This document shows, in pieces, positions 8,703 to 16,716 of a stretch of 60,217 nucleotides of DNA. The position numbers were made by a program, and so were the translations under genes. This DNA comes from Bacteroidales bacterium UBA2939 (GTDB lineage: Bacteria > Bacteroidota > Bacteroidia > Bacteroidales > P3), in the NCBI GenBank assembly GCA_002349055.1, contig DECD01000043.1:1-60217 (forward strand). Direction: 5' to 3'. Under the pieces are notes generated by a model, which did no database searches, was not told the DNA's origin, and saw only the letters and a list, made by a program, of their open reading frames with translations. Position 1 is the stretch's first letter, and each line of letters begins with the position of its first letter.

Positions 8703-9242
8703 TTACAATTCGTTTACTTCATGACGAAAAGTCTCGCCCTGTGTCTCGACAGACTCTCCATTGTCGCATGCCGGGGAATAGAGCACCTTGACATCGTCGG
8801 CCTCGTAGCGATAGGCTTTCTGCAACGCATCAGCCATCGTGGGGCAACTCTCGATGGAAGGGATGATTCCCGAGAAGGACTTGCGCATACTCTCGCTGTC
8901 ACCACCCACAATGAGGAGCATCCGCACCTTGCGCAATGCCGGAGGCACCAGGCGACTATAGTCGGCATCGCTCTTCGGAGCATCGGCAATCCACACCAGT
9001 CCCCCCTTGAGGCACTCGAGGGTGTACCACGTGGCATTGATGCTACGGGCAGCGGCATCGTTGATATATTCGCGGCCGCGGACACGGGCGACGAACTCCA
9101 TGCGGTAGCTGGTTTCCTCAAGCCGGTTGAAACAGGCCCGCAACGACGCGTTACGCATCGCTTTGAGACGCTGGATGTCGATACCGGCCAAACCGGTGTG
9201 GATTCTGTCGCGGCCCTGGACGGCCAAAGTTTCAATAGTCAT
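8703..9242 (-). CDS. Truncated MurD-like protein (C-terminal domain only, ligase motifs lost)
   Basis: The ORF occupies the murD slot between mraY and ftsW but encodes only 179 residues, against about 440 for MurD. It starts at a Met that aligns with the end of the MurD ATP-binding domain and then follows the C-terminal domain, for example HRMEFVA-like SYRMEFVARVRGREYIND at 45-62, INATWYTLE at 68-76 and SPAC at 156-159. From family knowledge the motifs that bind ATP and D-Glu are changed: GKHNxxN is GRDRIHT (10-16), NDSKATN is NDAAARS (61-67), the GGxDKGxDY Lys is replaced (86-95), and the residues after SPAC are DNGE. The mraY stop is only 49 bp upstream, so there is no room for the missing domains. 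It cannot be a working ligase alone; a full MurD must lie elsewhere, or another enzyme does the step. The open frame and kept structural residues suggest a retained pseudoenzyme, but a young pseudogene is possible. Confidence 0.82.
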   Translation of the reverse strand: MTIETLAVQGRDRIHTGLAGIDIQRLKAMRNASLRACFNRLEETSYRMEFVARVRGREYINDAAARSINATWYTLECLKGGLVWIADAPKSDADYSRLVPPALRKVRMLLIVGGDSESMRKSFSGIIPSIESCPTMADALQKAYRYEADDVKVLYSPACDNGESVETQGETFRHEVNEL

Positions 9243-9290
9243 TTCTTGATTGTTTGAGTGCTTGTTTGTGTGTTATTGCTTGAGTTTTTC
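9243..9290. repeat. Short array between mraY and the MurD remnant
   Basis: The gap from the mraY stop to the start of the MurD remnant consists of irregular 8-9 bp units rich in CAA (minus strand), such as AACTCAAGC, CAAACAAGC and ACTCAAACA. It lies exactly where the first two MurD domains would be. A relative of this repeat (CTTGATTG units) occurs inside rsmH at 15461-15492. Confidence 0.55.
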
Positions 9291-9291
9291 T

Positions 9292-10470
9292 TTATCGCAG
9301 CTTGAGTGTCGCGAGGGTGAAGATAGCCAAAAGGATGGCTATGATAATGAAGCGGATGACCACTTTCTCCTCGGCGACACCTTTCTTCTGGTAGTGATGG
9401 TGGAGAGGTGTCATGAGGAAGGGACGCTTCTCTATGGGCACCACCTCGCTGGGTGGCAGCTTGTGTTTCCGGCGATAGTATTTGCAGTAGGAGGTCTGGA
9501 TGATGACCGAGAGGTTCTCCACCACATAGATGCCGCAAAGTACCGGCAGAAGAAGTTCCTTCTTGATGAGCACGGCGAAGACAGCGATGATGCTGCCGAT
9601 GGCCAAAGACCCAGTGTCGCCCATGAAAATCTCGGCAGGATGACCGTTGAACCACAGAAAACCCAGCGTGGCTCCCACGAAGGCGGTGCTGAAGACGGCC
9701 AACTCGCCGATATTGGAGAGATACATGATGTTGAGGTAGCCAGCCATCACGATGTTGCCACTCACCCAGGCCAGGATGGCCAGCGCGCCACCGTTGACTG
9801 CCGCCACACCCGTGGCAATGCCGTCAATGCCGTCGGTGAGGTTAGATGCATTGCTAATGGCGGTAACGATAAAGATGATAATCAGCACATAGACCACCCA
9901 CACCAAGTCTTGTGCCCAGTCGCCCATCCAGGTCACCAGCCAAGCATAGTCGAATTCATTATTCTTCACAAAAGGAATGGTGGTAGTGGTGGAACCCGAG
10001 ATGGAGGGATGATACATGATGAGCAGGCCCACAACAAGACCCAAGATAACCTGTCCCATCACCTTGTATTTGCCGGGGAGGCCGGCCTTTCCGCGGGTCT
10101 TCTTCAAATAGTCGTCGAGGAAACCTATCAAGCCCATCCATATCGTAGTGCCCAGCATGATAAGCACGTAGATATTATCAAGCTTGGCGAAGAGCAGCGT
10201 GGGGATAATAATGGCCGCCAGGATGAGCAGGCCGCCCATTGTGGGGGTCTGACTTTTGCGCGCGGCGCCCTCGAGCCCCAGCTCGGTACGCACCTCGTCC
10301 ATCATGCCCATCTTGTTTTTCATCCAGCGGATGAAGGGCTTGCCGAGGAACAGCATGATAAATAGAGCCGTCACAATACTCGCGCCCGAACGGAACGAGA
10401 TGTACTCGAACACGCCCGTTCCGGGAATCCCCAGGCTCTCATGCATCCAATGAAACAAATAATATAACAT
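9292..10470 (-). CDS. mraY: Phospho-N-acetylmuramoyl-pentapeptide transferase MraY
   Basis: MraY transfers phospho-MurNAc-pentapeptide to undecaprenyl phosphate, giving lipid I. This 392-residue protein has about ten membrane helices and the catalytic acidic motifs GFLDDYLKK, NLTDGIDGIATG and MGDTGSLAIG, plus the cytoplasmic HHHYQKKG loop near the C-terminus. The first-loop motif typical of this family (TPTMGGL) is also visible. It lies 12 bp downstream of murE. Nothing about it looks altered, in contrast to the truncated murD that follows. Confidence 0.97.
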   Translation of the reverse strand: MLYYLFHWMHESLGIPGTGVFEYISFRSGASIVTALFIMLFLGKPFIRWMKNKMGMMDEVRTELGLEGAARKSQTPTMGGLLILAAIIIPTLLFAKLDNIYVLIMLGTTIWMGLIGFLDDYLKKTRGKAGLPGKYKVMGQVILGLVVGLLIMYHPSISGSTTTTIPFVKNNEFDYAWLVTWMGDWAQDLVWVVYVLIIIFIVTAISNASNLTDGIDGIATGVAAVNGGALAILAWVSGNIVMAGYLNIMYLSNIGELAVFSTAFVGATLGFLWFNGHPAEIFMGDTGSLAIGSIIAVFAVLIKKELLLPVLCGIYVVENLSVIIQTSYCKYYRRKHKLPPSEVVPIEKRPFLMTPLHHHYQKKGVAEEKVVIRFIIIAILLAIFTLATLKLR

Positions 10471-10482
10471 AATACTTACTTC

Positions 10483-11940
10483 TTAGTTCTTATCTCTTAG
10501 TTCCTTTTCCACTTCCTCAACATCATCAAAATGGCTCCTCACACCGTTCACCTCCTGATATTTCTCATGACCCTTTCCGGCAATGAGGATGATGTCGCCC
10601 TCGCGAGCCATCATGCAGGCGGTGCGGATGGCCTGACGGCGGTCGGTGATGCGCACCGTGTGACTCAGCTGCTCTGCTGTGAGACCTGCCTCCATGTCGT
10701 CGAGGATGCTGTCGGGTTGCTCCGTGCGGGGGTTGTCGCTCGTCAGCACCAACTTGTCGCTTCCCTTGCAGGCAATCTGAGCCATCTCGGGACGCTTGGT
10801 TTTGTCGCGGTCACCACCGCAACCCACCACGGTAATCAGCTGCTGCGTGGGGCGACGGATGGCATCGATGGTCTCTATCACGTTCTGCAAGGCGTCGGGC
10901 GTGTGGGCATAATCGACAATGGCGGTGATACCGCGTCCGCTGACATACTGGAAGCGCCCAGGGGCGGGTTCCAAGGTGCTCAACAGGCGCGCCACTTCCT
11001 CCTTGTCGACACCGCTCAACACCGCGGCTCCGTAGATTGCCAACAGGTTGTAAGCATTGAACCTGCCCACCAAACGGCACCAAAGCTCCTGGCCGTTGAT
11101 ATTCAGGTGCATTCCCTCAAATCCTTCCTCTATCACCTTGCAGTGGAAATCGGCCATCTGGTTCAGGCCGTAGGTGGAGACTTTGGCCTTGGTGTTCTGC
11201 ACCATCACTCGGCCGTTCTTGTCGTCGATATTCACCAAAGCCCACGCCGTCGAAGGCAGGCCGTCGAAGAACCCCTTCTTCGCGGCGATGTAGTTGGCCA
11301 TCGTCTTGTGGAAATCCAGATGGTCGTGCGTGATGTTGCTGAAGATGCCTCCGGCAAACTCCACACCCGCGATACGGTGCTGCACCACGGCGTGCGAGCT
11401 CACCTCCATGAAGCAGAAGTCGCATCCCGCGTCCACCATCTTTCTCAACAGCTGGTTCAACTCCAGCGCGTCGGGGGTGGTGTGTCCGGTGGGCAGTTCC
11501 TCCTCGTCAATCTTGTTGACGATGGTGGAGACCAGACCCACATGATGCCCCATCAGGCGGAACATCCTGTGCAGCAGGGTCACGGTCGTTGTCTTCCCGT
11601 TGGTGCCGGTAATGCCTATCAGCTTCAAGCTGCGCGACGGATGGCCGTAGAAGTTGGCGGCCATCTCGCCAAGGGCCTTGCTGCTGTCCTTCACCTTGAT
11701 ATATGTGACCGAGTGACTGAGTGACTGAGTGGCTGGGATTTCCTCACACACCACAGCCACAGCACCCGCCTCCATAGCCTTGACAATGAAGTCGTGACCA
11801 TCGACTTTTGTGCCTCTCTGCGCCACAAACAGCGTGCCGGCCGAAACCTTGCGTGAGTCGAATTGCAGGTCTTTCACCTCCAACTCGGCTTCCCCGCGCA
11901 CCTCGCAGTCAATTCCCTTTATTATATCTTTAAGTTTCAT
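10483..11940 (-). CDS. murE: UDP-MurNAc-tripeptide ligase MurE (DAP type)
   Basis: MurE adds the third peptide residue to UDP-MurNAc-L-Ala-D-Glu. The ATP loop GITGTNGKTTT is at residues 109-119. The DNPR motif near residue 400 is the known marker of meso-diaminopimelate specificity. Residues 70-78 (ATQSLSHSV) are a small insertion encoded by an 8-bp tandem repeat (11705-11736). The gene's last codons (DKN and stop) are themselves part of a TAAGA-type array that continues to the mraY start. Confidence 0.96.
   Translation of the reverse strand: MKLKDIIKGIDCEVRGEAELEVKDLQFDSRKVSAGTLFVAQRGTKVDGHDFIVKAMEAGAVAVVCEEIPATQSLSHSVTYIKVKDSSKALGEMAANFYGHPSRSLKLIGITGTNGKTTTVTLLHRMFRLMGHHVGLVSTIVNKIDEEELPTGHTTPDALELNQLLRKMVDAGCDFCFMEVSSHAVVQHRIAGVEFAGGIFSNITHDHLDFHKTMANYIAAKKGFFDGLPSTAWALVNIDDKNGRVMVQNTKAKVSTYGLNQMADFHCKVIEEGFEGMHLNINGQELWCRLVGRFNAYNLLAIYGAAVLSGVDKEEVARLLSTLEPAPGRFQYVSGRGITAIVDYAHTPDALQNVIETIDAIRRPTQQLITVVGCGGDRDKTKRPEMAQIACKGSDKLVLTSDNPRTEQPDSILDDMEAGLTAEQLSHTVRITDRRQAIRTACMMAREGDIILIAGKGHEKYQEVNGVRSHFDDVEEVEKELRDKN
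11705..11736. repeat. 8-bp tandem array inside murE
   Basis: Four consecutive 8-bp units (GTGACCGA, GTGACTGA, GTGACTGA, GTGGCTGG) lie in the N-terminal domain of murE and encode the TQSLSHS segment. The array is in frame with no stop in the murE direction. Its length of 32 bp does not itself restore frame, so flanking bases must have been lost or gained with it. Confidence 0.75.
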
Positions 11941-11970
11941 ATATTTCTTAGTTCTTACTTCTTAGCTCTT
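11941..11970. repeat. Stop-to-start array between ftsI and murE
   Basis: On the minus strand the whole gap is built from 7-bp units AGTAAGA, GCTAAGA, AGTAAGA, ACTAAGA. The ftsI stop codon TAA lies in the first unit and the murE ATG follows the last one. Every unit holds TAA. The same unit type recurs at the murE/mraY junction (10471-10490). Confidence 0.7.
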
Positions 11971-14254
11971 ACTTCAACCTCACTTCCACCACCTTGCCGC
12001 GTTTCTCGACGGTGCCTCCCTTGGGCTGTTGCGACACCACCTTACCGTAGCCTTTCACCCTCGCCCTGTAACCCTGCTCCTGCAACAACGCCACCGCATC
12101 CTTGGCACTCATGCCATAGCAGTTGGGCACCTTCCCTTCGGCAGGCTTGTAGGCTACATAGCCACCGGCAACCGAGTCGTCGGCAGCGCGGTAGCTCACC
12201 CATTCGCTCGTTGGATCGGCCGAGCTGTAGCGCTGTTTCAACAGTTTGTACACACGCATGATTTCTTCCTGGTTACCCTTCTCCAGTACTGGTGTCTGTA
12301 GCATCTTCGTGCTGTCGGCTTCCAGCTGCGGCCACGCACTCTTCACCGCTCCCTCGCTCAACCGCTTGTCCACAGCCACCACACAGTCGCTGATGGCCTT
12401 GAACACCAAGGCGGCCTGTCGGCCATAGGCGGGACTGTTCTCGATGACTACCAAGCAGGTATAGCGCGGATTCTCCGACGGGAAGAAGCCTGCGAACGAG
12501 CCGTTATAGCGCGTCTTGTCGCGATAACTGTGTACGGCCGTACCCGTCTTGCCTGCAATGCCGTAGGTGTTGTTCTTGATGTTGTCGCCCGTGCCGTGCT
12601 CCACCACACCTTCCAGCAGACTCTTCATCATGGCAGCCGTCTCTCTCGAGCATATCTTTTCTTTCAGCACCACGGGTTTCACCTCGCGCACTTTGCCTCC
12701 TTCCACTATACCGCGGCAGAACAGCGGCTTCACCATCCGTCCGCCCGCGCCCAAGGCGTTGTAGAACGCAATCAGACGCATGGCCGACACCGCCGTCGAA
12801 TAGCCGTAGCAGAAGTTCAGGAAGTCGCGGTTCGACCTGTTGACGTCATTCACCCATGTCTTGTACTCCCTGGCGGCCACATCCAGATGCAAATCTTCAT
12901 ACGGGAACATCCCCTTCACCAGCTCCACCAACTTGTTGCGGCGCTTGTTGTAGTACATCCAACCCAGGTCGCACATGCCCACATTCGACGACTCCTCAAT
13001 CACCTCCTTCACACTCAGCGAATCTTTCTTTTTGTGCGAGTCCTTGATTTCGCCATTCTTCCCGCCGAAATCCTTGTAGACCGCTTTCACCTTCATCGCC
13101 GTGTCAATCTTTATCTCAGGGTCACTCAGCATCGCCGTCATGATGATGGTCTTGAACGTCGAACCGGGTTCGTACACATGGCTCACAGCCACATTCTCGT
13201 CCCTCATCTCCAGATAGGAGTGACTTGCCGTATCGAGAGCCAGATTGGCGCAGGCCAGCACATAGCCCGTCTCCATCTCCATCAGCACCGCACAACCCGA
13301 CGTGCCGCCATACAGGCGCAACGCCTTTCTCAGCGAACTCTCGGCGATATCCTGGTAGCGGGTGTCGATGGTCGAGATGATGCTCTTTCCGTCCACCTTG
13401 TTCTGCACCACCACGGTGTCCACCTTGTCGTTGTCTGTCCGCTGCGGCACCTCTTTGCGTTCCCGCGGTTCGTCGGGCAGCCAGATACCCTTCGTCAGAC
13501 GACGGCAGTTGAAAATGCCGTCCTGGCCGCGAAGAATGGAGTCGTAGGCTCCTTCAAGACCCGTGTAGGTGCCTTTGTCGCGCGCATTGTCAAAACCTAT
13601 CGTGTTGCCTGCCATGTTGCCGTAGATATGGGCACGCACCTGACGGACCACACTGCGGCCGTCCACCTGCTTCACCACTCCCACGCGCCAGCCCGGCAGC
13701 CGCAATATCGACTGCCACACCGAATACGGCACGCGACGCTCCACCAGGAAGCATCTCCGCGGCTTCTCTTTGGCACGCTCGGTGGCTATTTTGTCGCGGT
13801 AGTAGGCGGCGCTACGTTGCGGCATCGCCTCGGCCAGCATCTCGCACACCGTGTCCAAGTAACGGGCAAAGTTCGAGTCAGCAATGCCACTCTCCAGCGG
13901 AACTCCTCTTCCATTCATCACAGGCTTGCCATTCTCCATGACCACGGTGTTCAGCAGGTCCAGGTAGAAGTCGCACTCGGTGACCGTAGTGGCCAAAATC
14001 TTGCCATCGCTCGAATAGATGTTTCCACGACGGGCGGGGTCGGTGCGCAGACCTGCTTCTCGCTTCAAGCCACGCTCCCGCCACTCGTCACCGTGTACCC
14101 ATTGTATATTCACCATACTCACAATAATGGCGATGCCTCCCACCAGCGTCAGCAGCAGGTAGAACACCGTCATTCCGCGGGTCATCCTTGTGTCCTTCTT
14201 ATTTTCCTTATCCTTTTTCAACTTCTTTCTGACTTTTAGACTTTTTGACTTCAA
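11969..14254 (-). CDS. ftsI: Class B penicillin-binding protein FtsI/PBP3 with PASTA domain
   Basis: This septal transpeptidase crosslinks new peptidoglycan together with FtsW. Order: basic cytoplasmic tail, one membrane helix (about 30-50), dimerisation domain, then the transpeptidase domain with STFK (365-368, catalytic Ser), SSN (422-424) and KTG (569-571). A C-terminal PASTA domain follows (about 708-761). The PASTA domain is typical of this phylum's division PBP. The listed start is a TTG overlapping the ftsL-like stop; an ATG at 14185 (residue 24, MTRGMTVF) is a good alternative because it still precedes the helix. Confidence 0.94.
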   Translation of the reverse strand: MKSKSLKVRKKLKKDKENKKDTRMTRGMTVFYLLLTLVGGIAIIVSMVNIQWVHGDEWRERGLKREAGLRTDPARRGNIYSSDGKILATTVTECDFYLDLLNTVVMENGKPVMNGRGVPLESGIADSNFARYLDTVCEMLAEAMPQRSAAYYRDKIATERAKEKPRRCFLVERRVPYSVWQSILRLPGWRVGVVKQVDGRSVVRQVRAHIYGNMAGNTIGFDNARDKGTYTGLEGAYDSILRGQDGIFNCRRLTKGIWLPDEPRERKEVPQRTDNDKVDTVVVQNKVDGKSIISTIDTRYQDIAESSLRKALRLYGGTSGCAVLMEMETGYVLACANLALDTASHSYLEMRDENVAVSHVYEPGSTFKTIIMTAMLSDPEIKIDTAMKVKAVYKDFGGKNGEIKDSHKKKDSLSVKEVIEESSNVGMCDLGWMYYNKRRNKLVELVKGMFPYEDLHLDVAAREYKTWVNDVNRSNRDFLNFCYGYSTAVSAMRLIAFYNALGAGGRMVKPLFCRGIVEGGKVREVKPVVLKEKICSRETAAMMKSLLEGVVEHGTGDNIKNNTYGIAGKTGTAVHSYRDKTRYNGSFAGFFPSENPRYTCLVVIENSPAYGRQAALVFKAISDCVVAVDKRLSEGAVKSAWPQLEADSTKMLQTPVLEKGNQEEIMRVYKLLKQRYSSADPTSEWVSYRAADDSVAGGYVAYKPAEGKVPNCYGMSAKDAVALLQEQGYRARVKGYGKVVSQQPKGGTVEKRGKVVEVRLK

Positions 14255-14700
14255 TCCTCAATCTCATACGGCGGGCCACTCGTGATGCCCACACCGCTCT
14301 CGATCAAATCCTCAGCAATATGAGAAATTTTCACCCTCTCCTGGTATTGCTTCTGCATCTGGATGCGGTGCTCGCGCAGGTCGTTGATGCGCTCCAGCGT
14401 CGCCATCTTCTCACGGCTCAGGCTCTCCACCTTGTAGCGGTTGGCTACCAGCAGCAGCAGAAAGAACAAGCAGAGCAACAATAGCGGTATCTGCTTCACT
14501 ACCAGCTTGTCGCCCAGGATGTCGCCACCCAACACCTTCGAAACTCCTCGCGCCACCTGGTCACCCTTCCCCTTTTTCTCCGGCTGCTCGTCCTCAACGG
14601 TCGTTTCGGGTTCTGCAACGCTCTCTATTTGTTCCTCTGCCACCTCCGGCGCGTTCTCCAGACCCTCTTCAGTCACCTTTTCCCTGAACCTGTTTCCCAT
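14251..14700 (-). CDS. ftsL: FtsL-like division protein
   Basis: This 149-residue protein has an acidic cytoplasmic N-terminus, one membrane helix at about 72-92 (LLLLCLFFLLLLVA) and a short periplasmic coiled coil (SREKMATLERINDLREHRIQM). Size, topology and position between rsmH and ftsI are those of FtsL, which joins FtsQ and FtsB and activates FtsWI. Sequence conservation of FtsL is low, so position carries the assignment. The last base of its stop overlaps the ftsI start. Confidence 0.8.
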   Translation of the reverse strand: MGNRFREKVTEEGLENAPEVAEEQIESVAEPETTVEDEQPEKKGKGDQVARGVSKVLGGDILGDKLVVKQIPLLLLCLFFLLLLVANRYKVESLSREKMATLERINDLREHRIQMQKQYQERVKISHIAEDLIESGVGITSGPPYEIED

Positions 14701-14747
14701 ATATTATATATGTATTACTTCAACTATAATCTATTATCTCCTAACTA

Positions 14748-15680
14748 TCAACTCTCCATCCTCTCCCCCACCCTCAGCCGGGCACTCCTGGCGCGGTTGT
14801 TCACCGCCAGTTCTGCCTCACCGGCCTGCACGGCTCCACGGCTCACCATCCGCATCGGCGACAGCACATTGCCGTAGAAATCCTTTTCTATCTCACCCTC
14901 GAAATTACCACTCTTCATGAAATTCTTCACCAGCCGATCCTCGAGCGAATGGTAGCTTATCACCACCAGCCGTCCTCCCGGCACCAACACCTCACAAGCC
15001 TGCTGCAACATCTCCCGCAACGCCTCCAGCTCGCCGTTCACCTCGATGCGCAGCGCCTGGAACAGCATCGCCAGGTATTTGTTTTCCATACCCCTCGGCA
15101 GATGGTGGCTCACAGCCTCCTTCAAGTCGGTGGTGGTGGCGATGGCTTTCTCGGAGCGTGCTCTGACAATCGCTTTCGCCATCTGTCTCGCATTCGGCAA
15201 CTCGCCGTAGAGCCTCAAGATTCGTCCCAAATCATTCTCGTCGAGGCTATTCACCAGGTCTGCGGCCGTCACCTCGCCACGGCGGTCCATCCTGAGGTCC
15301 AAAGCGCCGTCGAAACGGGTGGAGAAACCACGTTCCGCCACGTCGAACTGATGGCTGCTCACTCCCAGGTCGGCCAATATGCCGTCCACCTTGCGTGCCC
15401 CGTGGAGCCGCAGGAAATTCTTCAAATACCTGAAATTCTCGTTGATGAACGTGAAGGTCGCTTGAGTGTTCGATTGCTTGATTGCCTGGGTATTGGCCAA
15501 CGCATCTTCGTCCTGGTCGAACGCCAACAACCGGCCACCCTCACTCAGACGCTCGAAGATGGCACACGAATGGCCGCCGCCGCCGAAAGTCACGTCGACG
15601 TAGGTGCCGTCTGGACGGATATTCAATCCCTCCAGCGCCTCCTCAAGCATCACTGGTCTATGGTACTCAAACTCTTGCAT
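14748..15680 (-). CDS. rsmH: 16S rRNA (cytosine1402-N4)-methyltransferase RsmH
   Basis: RsmH (MraW) methylates C1402 of 16S rRNA using S-adenosylmethionine. The SAM-binding motif VTFGGGGHS lies at about 30-38, followed by DQDEDA, GILADLGVSSHQFD and the C-terminal VVISYHSLEDRLVKNF motif. Length (310) is normal. Residues 63-73 (NTQAIKQSNTQ) are encoded by an 8-bp repeat array (15461-15492) and form a small extra segment in the loop after the SAM site. It overlaps mraZ by 14 bp. Confidence 0.96.
   Translation of the reverse strand: MQEFEYHRPVMLEEALEGLNIRPDGTYVDVTFGGGGHSCAIFERLSEGGRLLAFDQDEDALANTQAIKQSNTQATFTFINENFRYLKNFLRLHGARKVDGILADLGVSSHQFDVAERGFSTRFDGALDLRMDRRGEVTAADLVNSLDENDLGRILRLYGELPNARQMAKAIVRARSEKAIATTTDLKEAVSHHLPRGMENKYLAMLFQALRIEVNGELEALREMLQQACEVLVPGGRLVVISYHSLEDRLVKNFMKSGNFEGEIEKDFYGNVLSPMRMVSRGAVQAGEAELAVNNRARSARLRVGERMES
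15461..15492. repeat. 8-bp tandem array inside rsmH
   Basis: Four 8-bp units (CTTGAGTG, TTCGATTG, CTTGATTG, CCTGGGTA) lie in rsmH and encode a Gln/Asn-rich loop. The unit resembles the repeat that fills the gap in front of the MurD remnant at 9243-9290. Confidence 0.65.
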
Positions 15681-16173
15681 CGGAATCGACGGGCATTTGT
15701 TTCCCCTCCGCGGGGACGCGGCCCAGCAATTCCTCCGCCCGTTGGGCGAAGTCCGTGCCAGACTGGTTCATCTTGTCGTAGGCTTCGCGGCCCCACAGCT
15801 CGATGAACTTGCCAGTCGATTGCAGAACAATCTCTTTCGCCTTCGCAATCACATGCTTTTGCTCGGCAGGCACCAGCAGGCGGTCGTTCGAGTCGAGCTC
15901 GATGACGTTGCCCTCGGTCAGCTTGCGTAGCAGGTCACGATCTTCGCGGCGATAAGGATTCAGTTTTTCTTGGAGTTTCTCCACTTCTTCCCTGAAACTG
16001 GCGTAAGTCCACAGCTCCAAACACTCGGCATAGACACTCTCGCGGATCACAAAACGACCGTCAAGTTGCTCGGTGGGAGCACCCACCTCCAACTGGCGCT
16101 TCAGCGCAATTGGGAACTTGAACCGACCGTTCGAATCCACCTTACAGTATTCTTTTCCAAGTATTAAGGCCAT
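15667..16173 (-). CDS. mraZ: Transcriptional regulator MraZ
   Basis: MraZ is the first gene of most dcw clusters and a DNA-binding regulator of them. The 168-residue protein has two SpoVT/AbrB-like MraZ repeats, marked by VDSNGRFKFP (about 12-21) and LDSNDRLLVP in the second half. It is slightly longer than the usual 145-155 residues because of the C-terminal tail, part of which overlaps rsmH. A promoter lies directly upstream. Confidence 0.93.
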   Translation of the reverse strand: MALILGKEYCKVDSNGRFKFPIALKRQLEVGAPTEQLDGRFVIRESVYAECLELWTYASFREEVEKLQEKLNPYRREDRDLLRKLTEGNVIELDSNDRLLVPAEQKHVIAKAKEIVLQSTGKFIELWGREAYDKMNQSGTDFAQRAEELLGRVPAEGKQMPVDSDARV

Positions 16174-16197
16174 TTTTACCTACTATTTTTCAGGTTG

Positions 16198-16231
16198 TAA
16201 AATTACGAAGAAAAATCCAATTTCTACCAAA
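16198..16231 (-). promoter_or_regulatory. Promoter of the mraZ-led dcw operon
   Basis: On the minus strand a TTTG (16231-16228) is followed after 22 bp by TAATTTTA (16205-16198), a one-base variant of the Bacteroidota TAnnTTTG box. It lies 25 bp upstream of the mraZ ATG. No other likely promoter was found inside the cluster except possibly upstream of ftsZ, where none is clear. Confidence 0.55.
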
Positions 16232-16443
16232 AAATTCCTTTTTTTGTTTTTTTTAACCAATTTTTGTTGTTCATAACCCTAAACGAACAAATCGGGAAAA
16301 AGTTTCACCTTTGGATGATTTTATTTACAAAATGCTTTAAATCAACATCTTCGATATAAAAAGAAATCCCTCTAAAGCGCAATCTCCAGCTCCCAACCTG
16401 CCGGCTCCCTGTTGAAAACTTTTTACCCCGACCCCTTCATCCA

Positions 16444-16532
16444 CCACCCAACTCCCTATCATCTCCTACCAGGGTAGGACATGGGTAGGAGTTGGGTAGG
16501 AGTTGGTAAGGAGATGGTAAAGAGTTGATAGG
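16444..16532. repeat. 11-bp-period array with hairpin (mraZ / S46 intergenic)
   Basis: The 543-bp divergent gap 16174-16716 holds five 11-bp units of the type GAGTTGGTAAG (16478-16532). They are preceded by an inverted segment, so that TCCTACC and GGTAGGA form a hairpin near 16464-16477. The 27 bp at 16444-16470 recur exactly, in opposite orientation, at 51455-51481. The rest of the gap is AT-rich and holds the two divergent promoters; no gene was seen. Confidence 0.8.
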
Positions 16533-16639
16533 TACAAGTGACTGATTTTATGTGTGTTGTATTTTCCGTTTTTGAGGTGTTTTTTTCAACTTTTCAAAAA
16601 TTCGTAAATACCTGTTTTTCACTGGCTGGAGGAAAATAT

Positions 16640-16670
16640 TTTGCTATTTTTAGGAATTTGTGTATCTTTG
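16640..16670 (+). promoter_or_regulatory. Bacteroidota-type promoter for the S46 peptidase gene
   Basis: TTTG (16640-16643), a 19-bp spacer, and TATCTTTG (16663-16670) match the -33/-7 consensus of the phylum's primary sigma factor. The start codon is 46 bp downstream, which gives a short AT-rich leader. Confidence 0.8.
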
Positions 16671-16716
16671 CACTTTCGATTTAAATTAATTATTAATAAT
16701 AAAAACGTTTAACACA

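Noticed and set aside
8703..9294. Frameshift or sequencing error hiding the rest of MurD
   Set aside because: Only 49 bp lie between the ORF and the intact mraY stop, so no frame could hold the missing about 260 residues.
16084..16140. tRNA-like GTTCGAATCC stretch
   Set aside because: It lies inside mraZ codons and no cloverleaf can be drawn around it.
16478..16532. Classical MraZ operator
   Set aside because: The TGGGT steps have an 11-bp period, sit about 300 bp from the mraZ start, and related arrays occur at unrelated loci, so MraZ binding is not supported.
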